DNA from: Phyllobacterium pellucidum
Lineage (GTDB): Bacteria > Pseudomonadota > Alphaproteobacteria > Rhizobiales > Rhizobiaceae
Assembly (NCBI RefSeq): GCF_013327855.1
Contig: NZ_JABUMX010000003.1
Location: 558,001 to 622,000 of the forward strand
Direction of reading: 5' to 3'
DNA length: 64,000 nucleotides
Part shown: one piece after another, positions 9,479 through 19,023 of the stretch
How the letters are laid out: the number at the start of each line of letters is the position of its first letter
Position numbering within the stretch: the stretch's first letter is position 1
Translations under genes and position numbers: made by a program
Notes under the pieces: model-generated
The model's input: only the letters and a program-made list of their open reading frames with translations
Told to the model about the DNA's origin: nothing
Databases searched by the model: none

Positions 9479-10759
9479 ATGTTTTACCAACTTTATGAAC
9501 TCAACCATGCCGCGCTTCAGCCTTACAGGGCTTTCGCCGATGCCACCAAGCTGTTCTACGATAACCCGCTCAATCCATTGTCCCAGACGGTAGTCGGGCG
9601 CTCCATCGCGGCGATGTGTGAGCTCTTCGAGCGCACCACCCGTGCCTACGGCAAGCCGGCATTCGGCCTGCCTACCACGGTGGTTGACGGAGTTGAGACC
9701 GACGTCAAAGAGAAGATCGTCTGGAAGAAGCCGTTCTGCAACCTCATCCATTTCAAGCGCGCCCTGCCGGCAAAGCGTGCCGCCGATCCGAGGATCCTGA
9801 TTGTTGCGCCCATGTCCGGCCACTATGCGACGCTGCTGCGCGGTACCGTCGAAGCGCTTCTGCCGCATGCGGAGGTCTATATCACCGATTGGGTGGACGC
9901 CCGCACCGTTTCGCTCACTGACGGCAAGTTCGATCTCGACGACTATATCGATTACGTCATCGAGATGTTCCATGCGTTGGGCGAAGATACGCACGTGGTT
10001 GCGGTGTGCCAGCCTTCCGTACCGGTGCTTGCCGCCGTTTCGGTCATGGAAGCCAATGGCGACCGTTTCGCGCCTTCGAGCATGACGCTGATGGGTGGGC
10101 CAATCGATACCCGCAAGAATCCGACGGTGGTCAACAAACTCGCCGAGGAAAAGGGCATCGACTGGTTCCGCGACAATGTCGTCATGTCGGTTCCCTGGCC
10201 GCATGCGGGCTTTATGCGTGAGGTCTATCCCGGTTTCCTGCAGCTTTCAGGCTTCATGAGCATGAATCTCGACCGCCATATCACGGCGCACAAGGAATTC
10301 TTCATGCATCTCGTGAAGGAGGATGGCGACTCGGCAGACAAGCACCGCGAATTCTACGATGAATATATGGCGGTGATGGATTTGACGGCCGAGTTCTACC
10401 TGCAGACCGTCGATACCGTATTCGTCCGTCACGCCCTGCCAAAGGGCGAGATGACCCACCGCGGCATCCTTGTCGATCCATCCGCCATTCGCAATGTGGC
10501 GCTGCTTACGGTGGAAGGCGAAAATGACGATATCTCCGGCGTAGGTCAGACCAAGGCAGCTCAGACCCTCTGCGTGAATATCCCCAAAGAGATGCGCATG
10601 CATTACCTGCAGCCGAAGGTTGGGCACTACGGCGTGTTCAACGGTTCGCGCTTCCGTGCCGAAATTGCACCACGAATCGTCAAATTCGTTAACGATCACG
10701 CACGCGTGAACCGCCGGACGAGCAACGTTACGCCGATCGGCAAGCGCGCGGCGGGCTAG
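9479..10759 (+). CDS. phaZ: Intracellular polyhydroxybutyrate depolymerase
   Basis: Hydrolyses native intracellular PHB granules to hydroxybutyrate monomers or oligomers. The 426-residue protein matches the short-length i-PHB depolymerase family from its first residues (MFYQLYELNHAALQPYRAFA). The nucleophile context VVAVCQPSVP places the catalytic cysteine at 177, as in PhaZa1 of Ralstonia; a late histidine occurs in KVGHYGVFNGSRF. There is no signal peptide. It stands alone, 164 bases after the DUF1330 gene. A hairpin (GGCTAGA ... TCTAGCC) overlaps the stop codon but lacks a U-tract. Confidence 0.93.
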   Translation: MFYQLYELNHAALQPYRAFADATKLFYDNPLNPLSQTVVGRSIAAMCELFERTTRAYGKPAFGLPTTVVDGVETDVKEKIVWKKPFCNLIHFKRALPAKRAADPRILIVAPMSGHYATLLRGTVEALLPHAEVYITDWVDARTVSLTDGKFDLDDYIDYVIEMFHALGEDTHVVAVCQPSVPVLAAVSVMEANGDRFAPSSMTLMGGPIDTRKNPTVVNKLAEEKGIDWFRDNVVMSVPWPHAGFMREVYPGFLQLSGFMSMNLDRHITAHKEFFMHLVKEDGDSADKHREFYDEYMAVMDLTAEFYLQTVDTVFVRHALPKGEMTHRGILVDPSAIRNVALLTVEGENDDISGVGQTKAAQTLCVNIPKEMRMHYLQPKVGHYGVFNGSRFRAEIAPRIVKFVNDHARVNRRTSNVTPIGKRAAG

Positions 10760-11077
10760 AACCTTCGGTCTAGCCTCAGGCAGTGGAGACACAGATCGAT
10801 TAGTCTGTTCCACGGAAAGAGTGCGAGAAATAATTGTTGTTTTTCAGTGGTTTGAGCAGCGGCTTCGGGCTTCGCCCACAAGGTATGTTGCTTCGGAAGT
10901 CATAGAGTTTCGCAGCAATTCCACGTCGGCGCATATCAATCGAACGTGGGGATAGGCGGCTTCTCAAATTTTAACCATATATTAACAATGGCAAGACCGT
11001 GGCGCCATTGTGATTGACTCATGTCCCGTCCGGCCATTAACGTTTTGTTAACGAAGGCTGCTGGTGTGGAGTAGGGC
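10760..11077. other. Intergenic region between phaZ and the BTLCP gene
   Basis: No coding frame with family features is seen. The right half is AT-rich and holds two CtrA-type boxes and one GANTC site (11016-11020); the left half shows nothing recognisable beyond the hairpin at the phaZ stop. Confidence 0.7.
10971..11052 (+). promoter_or_regulatory. Two exact CtrA-type binding boxes
   Basis: TTAACCATATATTAAC at 10971-10986 and TTAACGTTTTGTTAAC at 11037-11052 both fit TTAA-N7-TTAAC exactly. A CcrM methylation site GACTC lies between them at 11016-11020. The second box is 25 bases before the ATG of the BTLCP gene. CtrA is the cell-cycle master regulator in this order; two full boxes in one short region is unlikely by chance, but binding has not been shown. 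Confidence 0.65.
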
Positions 11078-11692
11078 ATGTTCGGAATGGGGCGGGTTTT
11101 GAAGTCGATGGGGATCGCGGCAGCGCTCTTCACGGCCGCATTTGGGGCAAACTCCGCCTCGGCGTCTGAAGCGTTCATGACCACCGGTGGCCTCACCTCA
11201 CAACCAATCGGTCATTACGAGTTGTGCAAGCGTATGCCGGAAGAATGCTCGATCCGTAGCCGCAATATCATGCCCGAAAAGATGAGCCACGATTTCTGGC
11301 AGTTGATCGTCAACGTCAACAGCGACGTGAACCAGAAGATCAAACCGCTCACCGACAAGGAAATTTACGGGGTCGAGGAATACTGGGCCTATCCGGACAA
11401 GGTCGGCGATTGCGAAGACTATGTGCTCCTGAAGCGCCGCGACCTGATGCAGCAGGGCATCTCGCCCGCCAATCTGCTGATCACCGTTGTCCGCAAGCCT
11501 GATGGCGAGGGTCATGCAGTCCTGACCGTGCGCACCGACAAGGGTGATTTCGTTCTCGATAACCTCGTTGACGGTGTGAAGAACTGGTCGGAGACCGAGT
11601 ACACCTACCTGAAGCGCCAGGCGACCAACAATACCGGGCGCTGGGTCAGCATCGAAGCTCCGTCCAACATCCTCGTCGGTTCGGTCCAGTAA
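11078..11692 (+). CDS. Periplasmic transglutaminase-like cysteine protease (BTLCP, Peptidase_C93)
   Basis: A 204-residue exported protein: residues 1-30 form a signal peptide (hydrophobic IAAALFTAAFGA, cleavage after SASA). The mature part carries the bacterial transglutaminase-like triad: Cys in YPDKVGDCEDYVLLKRR, His in EGHAVLTVRTD and Asp in FVLDNLVDGV. In other bacteria BTLCPs (LapG family) cleave surface adhesins; no LapD-like or adhesin gene is nearby, so the target is unknown. Upstream lie two CtrA-type boxes, suggesting cell-cycle timing. GGAG sits about nine bases before the ATG and a strong terminator follows. Confidence 0.9.
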   Translation: MFGMGRVLKSMGIAAALFTAAFGANSASASEAFMTTGGLTSQPIGHYELCKRMPEECSIRSRNIMPEKMSHDFWQLIVNVNSDVNQKIKPLTDKEIYGVEEYWAYPDKVGDCEDYVLLKRRDLMQQGISPANLLITVVRKPDGEGHAVLTVRTDKGDFVLDNLVDGVKNWSETEYTYLKRQATNNTGRWVSIEAPSNILVGSVQ

Positions 11693-11714
11693 CCGGGCGA
11701 GTCCGCGAAACTCG

Positions 11715-11744
11715 AACTGCCGGACCAAGGGTCCGGCAGTTTTC
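11715..11744 (+). terminator. Rho-independent terminator of the BTLCP gene
   Basis: An 11-bp perfect stem AACTGCCGGAC (11715-11725)/GTCCGGCAGTT (11731-11741), loop CAAGG, followed by TTTC. It sits 22 bases after the stop. Confidence 0.85.
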
Positions 11745-11876
11745 ATTTGCGCCGTCCTTACCTAGGATTCTCGCACCAGAAAGGCGCGGCGGTCGCGCCT
11801 GATAAACGTTTCCGCATCTTTCGTGCTGACGCAGGCAAGACGCTACCTGGCTACCCTCAGCAATTCTGCCTCGATC

Positions 11877-13409
11877 TCACGCTGGCTCGCCCATCCTGTC
11901 GGCGATCATGCGATAGGAGATTGCTTCGGCAAGGTGAATGCGCCCGACCGTTTCCTGGCCGTCTAGGTCGGCCAGCGTGCGCGCAACCTTCAGCACACGG
12001 TGATAGGCGCGGGCCGAGAATCGCATCTGCTCGCTTGCCTGGTGCAGCAGCGCCATGCCGGAAGCATCGGGTGCGGCGACCGTTTCGATAAGCGCGACGG
12101 AGGAATGCGCATTCGTCGTGATCGAGGGAGCGCCGAGTTCTTCGTAGCGCCGCTTTTGAACGGCGCGCGCCCGTGCGACCCGCGCCGCCACTGTGACGCT
12201 CGCTTCCGACGCAGCCGGGCGGATGAGATCGCTCGCGCTCACTGAAGGCACGTCGATCCTGATGTCGATGCGGTCGAGCAGCGGCCCGGAAAGACGCGCC
12301 TGATAGTCCTGGCGGCAGCGCGGGCCACGCGCACATTGATGGCCGGGCTCGCCCGCCATGCCGCAACGGCAGGGATTCATCGCCGCTACCAGCTGGATCT
12401 GTGCCGGATAGACGATGCGGTGGTTGGCGCGCGCGATCAGGCATTCGCCGGTCTCCAGGGGCTGGCGCAGCGAATCGAGGACCTGCGGCGTGAATTCCGG
12501 GAACTCATCGAGGAAGAGAACGCCGTGATGGGCGAGCGAGACCTCACCGGGCCGGGCACGGACGCCGCCTCCGACCATCGCCGCCATAGAGGCTGAGTGA
12601 TGCGGGGCGCGGAACGGACGCCGGTCGGTAAGCTTGCCGCCGAGAAGTTCGCCGGCGATCGACGCGATCATCGACACGTCCAGCAGTTCGCGCGGCAGGA
12701 GCGGCGGCAGGATCGACGGGAGCCGTTGCGCCAGCATGGATTTGCCGGAACCAGGCGGCCCGGCCATCAGGAGATTGTGCCCTCCAGCCGCCGCGACTTC
12801 GAGCGCGCGCCTGGCGCTTTCCTGTCCGCGGATGTCTGCAAGATCGGGCAGGCCGGTCGCGCTCGTCTGCATGGCCGGCTCGGGCCGGGAGAGAACCTGT
12901 GTGCCGCGAAAATGGTTGGCGAGGGCAATGAGGCTGCGCGGCGCAAGGATATCGATTTCGGGTCCTGCCCAGGCGGCCTCAGGTCCACACGGGGCCGGGC
13001 ATATCAGCCCCCGGTCCTGGCGGTTGGCGGCGATGGCCGCAGGGAGAACCCCCGCCACATGCGTGATGGTGCCGTCGAGCGAGAGTTCGCCAAGGACGAC
13101 ATAGGATTGCAGCACATCGGCGGGGATGGCGCCGAGCCCGGCCATCAACCCCACGGCGATGGGAAGATCGTAGTGACTGCCTTCCTTGGGAAGGTCCGCC
13201 GGCGCGAGATTGACGGTCACCTTCTTCACCGGCATCGACAACCCGGATGCATGCAAGGCGGCTTGGACCCGCTCACGGCTTTCAGCGACAGCCTTATCCG
13301 GGAGGCCGACAATATGCATGCCCATCTTGCCGGGCGCGATCATGACCTGCACATCGACGGGCTGCGCATCGATACCCTGGAAGGCGACCGTCCGAATGCG
13401 GGTGACCAT
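11877..13409 (-). CDS. comM: YifB/ComM family Mg-chelatase-like AAA+ ATPase
   Basis: A 510-residue AAA+ ATPase related to ComM, the helicase that promotes branch migration of incoming DNA during transformation. Residues ~1-165 are the N-terminal Lon-S5-like ChlI domain (VKKVTVNLAPADLPKEGSHY), Walker A AGPPGSGKS is at 216-224, Walker B is GVLFLDEFPEF near 295, and the C-terminal Mg_chelatase_C domain includes a four-Cys-type insert around CRCGMAGEPGHQCARGPRC. The ATG is preceded by AAGGACG. gshB lies 112 bases upstream in the same orientation. Whether this organism is naturally transformable is not known. Confidence 0.95.
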   Translation of the reverse strand: MVTRIRTVAFQGIDAQPVDVQVMIAPGKMGMHIVGLPDKAVAESRERVQAALHASGLSMPVKKVTVNLAPADLPKEGSHYDLPIAVGLMAGLGAIPADVLQSYVVLGELSLDGTITHVAGVLPAAIAANRQDRGLICPAPCGPEAAWAGPEIDILAPRSLIALANHFRGTQVLSRPEPAMQTSATGLPDLADIRGQESARRALEVAAAGGHNLLMAGPPGSGKSMLAQRLPSILPPLLPRELLDVSMIASIAGELLGGKLTDRRPFRAPHHSASMAAMVGGGVRARPGEVSLAHHGVLFLDEFPEFTPQVLDSLRQPLETGECLIARANHRIVYPAQIQLVAAMNPCRCGMAGEPGHQCARGPRCRQDYQARLSGPLLDRIDIRIDVPSVSASDLIRPAASEASVTVAARVARARAVQKRRYEELGAPSITTNAHSSVALIETVAAPDASGMALLHQASEQMRFSARAYHRVLKVARTLADLDGQETVGRIHLAEAISYRMIADRMGEPA

Positions 13410-13521
13410 GATTTCGTCCTTGAAAATGCGGGCATGAAAAGAGCTGAGTGCAATAACGCAACATCAGCACATTTCATCCCACATCACAAGAACATTAAGT
13501 GAACGGTTCAGGCGGGGAGCC

Positions 13522-14463
13522 TTAATCGCGTTTGGCCTCGACCGCATCCCAGAACAGCGCGGCAATGTCGGCGCCGCCGAAACGCTTCACCTCGCGTACG
13601 CCCGTCGGGGAGGTCACATTGATCTCGGTCATGTAGTCGCCGATCACGTCGATGCCGACGAGAATAAAGCCGCGTTCACGCAAAGCCGGTCCGATGCGCG
13701 CGCAGATCTCGCGTTCGCGCTCGGTGAGTTCCGTTTTCTCAGCCCGGCCGCCGACATGCATGTTGGATCGCGCATCGCTATCCGACGGGACACGGTTGAT
13801 TGCGCCCACGGGTTCGCCATCGATAAGAATGATGCGCTTGTCGCCGGCCCGCACGTCCTTCAGGTAGCGCTGGGCGATGATCGGCTCGCGGAACATCTGG
13901 CCGAACATTTCGAGCAGCGAGGTGAGATTGCGGTCACCATCGGCAAGGTGGAATACGCCGGCGCCGCCATTGCCATAGAGCGGCTTGAGGATGATGTCGC
14001 CGAACTCCTTGCGGAAGGCGACGATCTCCTGAGGATCCTTGGTGATCAGGGTCTCCGGCATCAAATCCGGAAACTCGGTGACGAAGATCTTTTCGGGACT
14101 GTTGCGCACCCAGGCGGGATCGTTGACAACGAGCGTCTGCGGATGGATGCGCTCGAGCATATGCGTTGTCGTGATGTAGTTCATGTCGAAGGGCGGATCC
14201 TGGCGGAGCAACACCACATCCATCTCCGACAGGTCGCGGCGGATCGGCTCACCAAGGGTGAAGTGGTCGCCTTCGACATCGCGGACGCTGAGGTCCTCGA
14301 TACGCGCCGACACGACGCCGTCGCGCAGGCTGATCCGGTCGGGCGTGTAGTGGAAGAGAACGTGGCCGCGCTTCTGCGCTTCAAGGCAAAGCGCGAAGGT
14401 CGTGTCGCCGCCGATCCGGATCGATTTGATATGGTCCATCTGGACCGCGACTTGGAGTACCAT
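13522..14463 (-). CDS. gshB: Glutathione synthetase
   Basis: ATP-grasp ligase joining gamma-glutamylcysteine and glycine. The 313 residues begin at [12 protein letters not shown], with AGGGGA six to seven bases before this ATG; the frame continues upstream without an RBS. Diagnostic parts are [21 protein letters not shown] at the N-terminus (shown in part), the [17 protein letters not shown] segment, [12 protein letters not shown] (ATP-grasp glycine-rich loop), [16 protein letters not shown] and [12 protein letters not shown]. comM follows downstream, a common arrangement in this order. Confidence 0.97.
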   Translation of the reverse strand: MVLQVAVQMDHIKSIRIGGDTTFALCLEAQKRGHVLFHYTPDRISLRDGVVSARIEDLSVRDVEGDHFTLGEPIRRDLSEMDVVLLRQDPPFDMNYITTTHMLERIHPQTLVVNDPAWVRNSPEKIFVTEFPDLMPETLITKDPQEIVAFRKEFGDIILKPLYGNGGAGVFHLADGDRNLTSLLEMFGQMFREPIIAQRYLKDVRAGDKRIILIDGEPVGAINRVPSDSDARSNMHVGGRAEKTELTEREREICARIGPALRERGFILVGIDVIGDYMTEINVTSPTGVREVKRFGGADIAALFWDAVEAKRD

Positions 14464-14578
14464 CGAAAGTCCCCTAAACGAGCAGGAAATGCTCACATGG
14501 CGATGTCACGTTCGACGGTCAACGTCAATCCCATCATACGCCAACGCCGCTGGCGCATGCTTGCTTCCAGAGGCCTTA

Positions 14579-14938
14579 TCAGAGCTGAGCCATGCAGATG
14601 TTGGTGTGTCCCTGCCCGACAAAGCCGAGCCGGTTGGCGGCACCCTTGGAGAGGTCGATCACACGGCCCTTGATGAACGGCCCGCGATCATTGATGCGCA
14701 CGACAATGGAACGACCATTGCGCTGATTGGTAACCTTGACCTTCGAGCCGAAGGGCAGGGTGCGGTGAGCGGCGGTCAAATCGGATGGGTTCATCCGTTC
14801 GCCGGATGCAGTCTTGGAACGCAAGGCATACCAGGATGCGCCGCCGCAGGCTGAGCCTGCATGTGCTGAAACGGCGCCGAGCATGAGGAATAGCACCGAT
14901 GCCGAAAGGACGGTGCGGATGCTTGCGATAGATACCAT
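14579..14938 (-). CDS. Small RlpA-like double-psi beta-barrel protein
   Basis: A 119-residue exported protein: signal peptide to about residue 24 ([13 protein letters not shown]), then one RlpA-like DPBB domain containing [35 protein letters not shown] and [18 protein letters not shown]. Full RlpA proteins are septal lytic transglycosylases or division-associated glycan-strand binders with an added SPOR domain, which is absent here. The start ATG has no clear RBS; the open frame extends to 15091 but the signal peptide decides the start. It is 115 bases upstream of gshB. Confidence 0.87.
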   Translation of the reverse strand: MVSIASIRTVLSASVLFLMLGAVSAHAGSACGGASWYALRSKTASGERMNPSDLTAAHRTLPFGSKVKVTNQRNGRSIVVRINDRGPFIKGRVIDLSKGAANRLGFVGQGHTNICMAQL

Positions 14939-15315
14939 GGTGATGTTCGCACTTGTGGTAGCCCGCGGCAGAACTGCCGGACTGAAGACACACGCATTGA
15001 AGATTGACCCCCGGGCAAGTAGATCACGGCGTGAGCGAGTAATTGCTTCTATTTTGGAGAAATGTGGCCCTGAGGTGGCCCGCCAAAGCAAGATCGGTCG
15101 AGATCAGCGGTAAAGAGCAGCCAAGTTACTAAAAAAGCTTGTCTTAATATGATTCAAAACGTGATCGGAAATGCTTCTCTATAGAAAGGTATTTCTGCCC
15201 GTTTGGCAAAATATGGCGATAATGTGATGGATATTCACCGCATTATTGCGCTCTATTTGCCCAGCAGCACAACCAGACTCATGAATATGGTTAAAATGGA
15301 TTAACTATAAAGAAC
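14939..15315. other. Intergenic region upstream of the RlpA-like gene
   Basis: About 380 bases with no supported reading frame. The part 15115-15310 is AT-rich and holds a TTAA-N6-TTAAC sequence (15291-15305), one base short of the CtrA spacing. No tRNA-like or riboswitch-like fold was recognised; a small RNA cannot be excluded. Confidence 0.5.
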
Positions 15316-15346
15316 TAGAACGCCCCGGCTTGGGAAAGCCGGGGCG
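15316..15346 (-). terminator. Rho-independent terminator of gntR-uxuA
   Basis: Perfect 11-bp stem CGCCCCGGCTT (15321-15331)/AAGCCGGGGCG (15336-15346). Read on the minus strand it follows uxuA by 26 bases and is trailed by TTCTAG, a weak U-tract. Confidence 0.7.
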
Positions 15347-15372
15347 CAATATTCGGTAAAAAGTGATCGCTT

Positions 15373-16563
15373 TTAGACGAGAGCTTGTGGATCAAGGGCG
15401 TGAATGATGCCGCGAAGTTCGGCAAGGCCGCGCAAGCGACCGATGGCGGGGTAGCCCGGGGTCACTTCCTTGTTGAGATCGTCGAGCATGCGGTGACCAT
15501 GGTCCGAGCGGAAGATGATGCTGCGCGACTTGTCGCGTTTGCGGTCCTCGGCAAGGAGTTCGCGCAAGACAGCCACCATATCGACGTCGCCTTCGAGATG
15601 CGCTGCCTCGTGGAAGGTGCGCCCGTCCCCCTCGCGCGTCGTTGCCCGCAGATGGGCAAAGTGAATGCGGTCGGCAAAGCGCCGGGCGATTGCGGGCAGA
15701 TCGTTGTCGGCGCGCACGCCAAGGCTGCCCGTACAATAGCACATGCCGTTGGCGGGCGAAGGCACCGCTTCGAACAGCGCGGCATAGTCAGCCTCCGTAG
15801 AGGCGATGCGCGGAAGCCCGAACAGCGGGCGCGGCGGATCGTCGGGATGCAGTGTCAGCTTGACACCGAGATCATCGGCGACGGGGGTCACGGCCAGCAG
15901 GAACTCGATGAGGTGCTGGCGAAGCTTGTTGGCATCGATACCTGAATAGGCCTCCAGCTTGTCGCGGAACGCCGGAATCGTCAGCGGTTCGGTGGTCGAG
16001 CCGGGAAGGGCGCTGGCGATATTGCGGGTAAGATCAGCGATTTCCTGTGCGCCCATGGCGGCATAGAGCTCGGCCGCGATCTCCTGGTCGGCTTGCGAAT
16101 ATTCACTTGCAGCACCCTTGCGTTGCAGGATGTGCAGATCGAACACAGCGAACATGTTGTGGTCGAAACGCATCGCCGTGGACCCGGTCGGCGTGACGTA
16201 GTCGAGTTCGGTGCGGCACCAGTCGACAACAGGCATGAAGTTGTAGCAGATGACCTTGATGTCATTGGCCGCCAGAGCTTCCATACTGGCGATCCAGGCG
16301 GCAATTTCGTTCTTCGCCATGCCGCCTGTCCGTTTCACGGCGTCTGGAATTGGAATGCTTTCGACCACTGACCAGGTCAGCTGCGAGCGGCCGTCCGGCG
16401 TCGATTCGATCATTGACTTGCGCTCTTGAACCTGAGCGGTGGTCCAGGCTTCGCCGATCGGTACGTCGTGCAGCGCGGAGACGATATCGGTCGCCCCGGC
16501 CTGACGCACATTATCCAGCGACACGCCCGCCTTCGGGCCAAACCATCGCCATCCCTGACGCAT
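15373..16563 (-). CDS. uxuA: Mannonate dehydratase
   Basis: Dehydrates D-mannonate to 2-keto-3-deoxy-D-gluconate, the last dedicated step of glucuronate breakdown. The 396 residues match the UxuA family: RQGWRWFGPKAGVSLDNVRQ (N-terminus, in part), VVESIPIPDAVKRTGG, CYNFMPVVDWCRT, the metal-site region KLTLHPDDPPRPLFGLPRI and SDHGHRMLDDL. GGAGG sits five to six bases before the ATG. It follows the GntR gene by 34 bases on the minus strand and so is probably in one operon with it. Confidence 0.97.
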   Translation of the reverse strand: MRQGWRWFGPKAGVSLDNVRQAGATDIVSALHDVPIGEAWTTAQVQERKSMIESTPDGRSQLTWSVVESIPIPDAVKRTGGMAKNEIAAWIASMEALAANDIKVICYNFMPVVDWCRTELDYVTPTGSTAMRFDHNMFAVFDLHILQRKGAASEYSQADQEIAAELYAAMGAQEIADLTRNIASALPGSTTEPLTIPAFRDKLEAYSGIDANKLRQHLIEFLLAVTPVADDLGVKLTLHPDDPPRPLFGLPRIASTEADYAALFEAVPSPANGMCYCTGSLGVRADNDLPAIARRFADRIHFAHLRATTREGDGRTFHEAAHLEGDVDMVAVLRELLAEDRKRDKSRSIIFRSDHGHRMLDDLNKEVTPGYPAIGRLRGLAELRGIIHALDPQALV

Positions 16564-16597
16564 GCATTCCTCCGTAGTGTGTTTTATCTCGTCCGGA

Positions 16598-17368
16598 TCA
16601 GATGAATGATTCCGGGTGGCTTTTTCTCAATTCGTCGACATCGGGGATGACGGCGTCGAGGTGCTTCCGCATGGCAGCGCAAGCTGCCGCCACATCATGG
16701 GCCTCAATGGCGTTGCGGATGATCCGGTGCTCGGAAAGCACGTGTTCCATGCGCCCCAGAGCGGGAAGGGTCATGCGCCGCGCCCGGTCGATCTGTACCT
16801 TCACCGGCTTCAAGTAGCGCCAGATGCCGGGATGTCCCGAAATGGCAGCAATCGCCTCGTGAAAGGCCTCGTCGGCTTCATGGAATGCGCCCATGTTCTG
16901 GCGGTCGGCGAAGAATTGCTGCCGCGCCAGAACCTCGTCTAGACGTTCAATGTCCTTAGCGGTCGCTCGCGATGCGGCCCGCTCGACGGTCGCGCCTTCC
17001 AGCGCCTGCCGGATGACGACAGCCTCAGGTATAAGCGCAACAGGAATGCGAGCAACAAAGGTTCCGGACTGGGGAAACACGTCGACAAGGCCATCTTCAA
17101 CGAGGCGGATCAGCGCCTCGCGAACCGGCGTCCGGCTGACACCGAAGCGTTCGGTGAGCACCTTTTCGTTCAGCGGCGTTCCGGGCGTCATCTCCATCGA
17201 AACGATGGCTGCATGGAGTTCGCGATAAATGGCTGTCGCCGTGGTGACCCGGGCAACAGGCGCTGCTCCCCCATGCCGAACGGGCCGCACATTGGTAGCG
17301 CCGGGCGTGACGATCGTCTCGGACGCCAAAAGGACGACGCTTTTTTCTCCCGCCTGCTTTGCTGCCAT
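16598..17368 (-). CDS. GntR-family regulator (FadR/FCD subfamily), probable hexuronate repressor
   Basis: A 256-residue transcription factor. After a ~40-residue extension, residues ~45-110 form the winged helix-turn-helix (AIYRELHAAIVSMEMTPGTP, then LTERFGVSRTPVREALIRL), and ~120-240 the all-helical FCD ligand-binding domain with conserved Asp/His positions (ADEAFHEAIAAISGHPGIW, EHRIIRNAIEAHD). It is transcribed with uxuA and divergently from uxaC-uxuB. A TAATATATTA palindrome lies in the shared divergent promoter and before two other uronate units, so it is the likely binder. By context it acts like E. coli UxuR/ExuR; the effector is probably a uronate intermediate (inference). Confidence 0.9.
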   Translation of the reverse strand: MAAKQAGEKSVVLLASETIVTPGATNVRPVRHGGAAPVARVTTATAIYRELHAAIVSMEMTPGTPLNEKVLTERFGVSRTPVREALIRLVEDGLVDVFPQSGTFVARIPVALIPEAVVIRQALEGATVERAASRATAKDIERLDEVLARQQFFADRQNMGAFHEADEAFHEAIAAISGHPGIWRYLKPVKVQIDRARRMTLPALGRMEHVLSEHRIIRNAIEAHDVAAACAAMRKHLDAVIPDVDELRKSHPESFI

Positions 17369-17481
17369 TCAAGCGCTCCATTTCCTCATTTTGGATCCTT
17401 CAATCCTCAATGATGGAATTCCACCCAAATTCCTAGATGCTCCGATCCGCCGCGAAGTGACTTTCCGCGCGCGATCGGGTG

Positions 17482-17502
17482 TTGACATACTAATATATTA
17501 TT
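17482..17502 (+). promoter_or_regulatory. uxaC promoter element with putative GntR operator
   Basis: TTGACA (17482-17487) makes a good -35, and the perfect palindrome TAATATATTA (17491-17500) lies immediately downstream where the -10 spacer would be. The site is 121-124 bases from both divergent starts (gntR and uxaC), a placement suited to repression of both units. Confidence 0.6.
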
Positions 17503-17623
17503 CTCTAGTGTTCGCCAAGGCCAATACCGGCAAATCTCTGAAGATAATGGCCTCGCGGGCATCGGTACCAAGCTTTGGTGTCACTGGGTCCCGATATTGT
17601 AGATGCAGCAAGGAAGTTGAAGA

Positions 17624-19021
17624 ATGGCCCTCAACCCCGACCGGTTGTTTCCAATCGAGCCTGACGCGCGCGCCATCGCGCGGCGCTTGTTCGAGACCGT
17701 GGAGCGGTTGCCGATTGTCTCCCCGCACGGCCATACCGACCCGCGCTGGTACGCGGATGATGAAGCATTTCCCGATCCGGCAAGCCTCTTCGTCAAGCCA
17801 GATCATTATATTTTTCGTATGCTTTACTCACAAGGTGTGCGCCTCGAGACGCTTGGCGTTGCGCGAAAGGACGGCGGGGCCGTCGAGACGGACGGACGCA
17901 CCATCTGGCAGACGTTTGCGCGGCATTTCCACCTGTTCAGGGGAACGCCTTCCCGCCTGTGGTTCGAGCATGCGCTCGAAGCGGTTTTCGGTATAGATGA
18001 GCGGCTCAATGAAAAGAATGCGGATACGCTTTACGACCGGATCGCCGAACGCCTGACTGATCCGGCCATGCGCCCGCGCGCGCTTTACAAGCAGTTCGGC
18101 ATCGAGGTCATTTCAACCACAGACGCGGCAACAGATGATCTTTCCGCACACGATGCGATCCTGCGCTCAGGTTGGGATGGCCGCGTTGTCCCGGCCTACC
18201 GCCCCGATGCGGTCGTCGATGCCGCGCAGCCGGCTTTTCGCTCGAATGTGGAAAATTTCGTCGCGCTGGCTGGCGTTAGTCTCGACTATGCCGGCTACCT
18301 CGAAGCGCATCGCCTGCGCCGCGCTTATTTCAAGGCGCGGGGCGCGACATCCACTGACCATGGTCACCCGACGGCCCGCACGGCAAATCTTTCGCCGGCG
18401 GAGGCCGCGAGCCTGTTCGATCGCGTTTTGCAAGGAGCCTCTGCTGCCGACGCAGAACTCTTCCGTGCGCAGATGCTGACCGAGATGGCGCGCATGAGCG
18501 TTGAGGACGGTCTGGTCATGCAGATCCACCCCGGCTCCTTCCGCAATCACAATCCGGATATTTTCGGCCGCTTCGGAGCGGACAAGGGCGCGGACATTCC
18601 GCGCGCCACCGGCTACGTGGAAGAGCTGAAGCCCTTGCTCGATGCATTCGGCAACGATCCGCGGCTGACGCTTATTCTGTTCACGCTCGACGAGACCAGC
18701 TACAGCCGTGAACTAGCGCCGCTTGCCGGGCATTATCCGGCCGTGCGCCTCGGACCGGCCTGGTGGTTCCACGACAGTCCGGAAGGCATGCGCCGCTTCC
18801 GCGAACTGACGACCGAAACCGCCGGTTTCTATAATACCGTGGGCTTTAACGACGACACGCGCGCCTATCTTTCGATCCCCGCCCGCCATGATATGGCGCG
18901 CCGCGTCGATTGCGCATTTCTTGCTCGCCTTGTCGCCGATCACCGGCTCGATGAGGACGAGGCGCAGGAGGTGGCGGTCGACCTCTCTTACCGCCTCGCC
19001 AAGCAGGCATACAAGCTTTAG
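17624..19021 (+). CDS. uxaC: Glucuronate isomerase
   Basis: Isomerises D-glucuronate to D-fructuronate and D-galacturonate to D-tagaturonate. The 465 residues match UxaC: LPIVSPHGHTDPRWYADD (metal-binding HxH), TTDAATDDL, MQIHPGSFRNHN, the GADKGADIPRATGYVEELKP segment and VGFNDDTRAYLSIPARHD. AAGGAAG precedes the ATG. uxuB begins two bases after its stop, so the two are translationally close and certainly co-transcribed. Confidence 0.97.
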   Translation: MALNPDRLFPIEPDARAIARRLFETVERLPIVSPHGHTDPRWYADDEAFPDPASLFVKPDHYIFRMLYSQGVRLETLGVARKDGGAVETDGRTIWQTFARHFHLFRGTPSRLWFEHALEAVFGIDERLNEKNADTLYDRIAERLTDPAMRPRALYKQFGIEVISTTDAATDDLSAHDAILRSGWDGRVVPAYRPDAVVDAAQPAFRSNVENFVALAGVSLDYAGYLEAHRLRRAYFKARGATSTDHGHPTARTANLSPAEAASLFDRVLQGASAADAELFRAQMLTEMARMSVEDGLVMQIHPGSFRNHNPDIFGRFGADKGADIPRATGYVEELKPLLDAFGNDPRLTLILFTLDETSYSRELAPLAGHYPAVRLGPAWWFHDSPEGMRRFRELTTETAGFYNTVGFNDDTRAYLSIPARHDMARRVDCAFLARLVADHRLDEDEAQEVAVDLSYRLAKQAYKL

Positions 19022-19023
19022 GA

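Noticed and set aside
10754-10775. Hairpin over the phaZ stop codon as a terminator
   Set aside because: The stem is good but no U-tract follows on either strand.
15291-15305. TTAA-N6-TTAAC as a third CtrA box
   Set aside because: Spacing is six rather than seven, and it lies far from any start codon.
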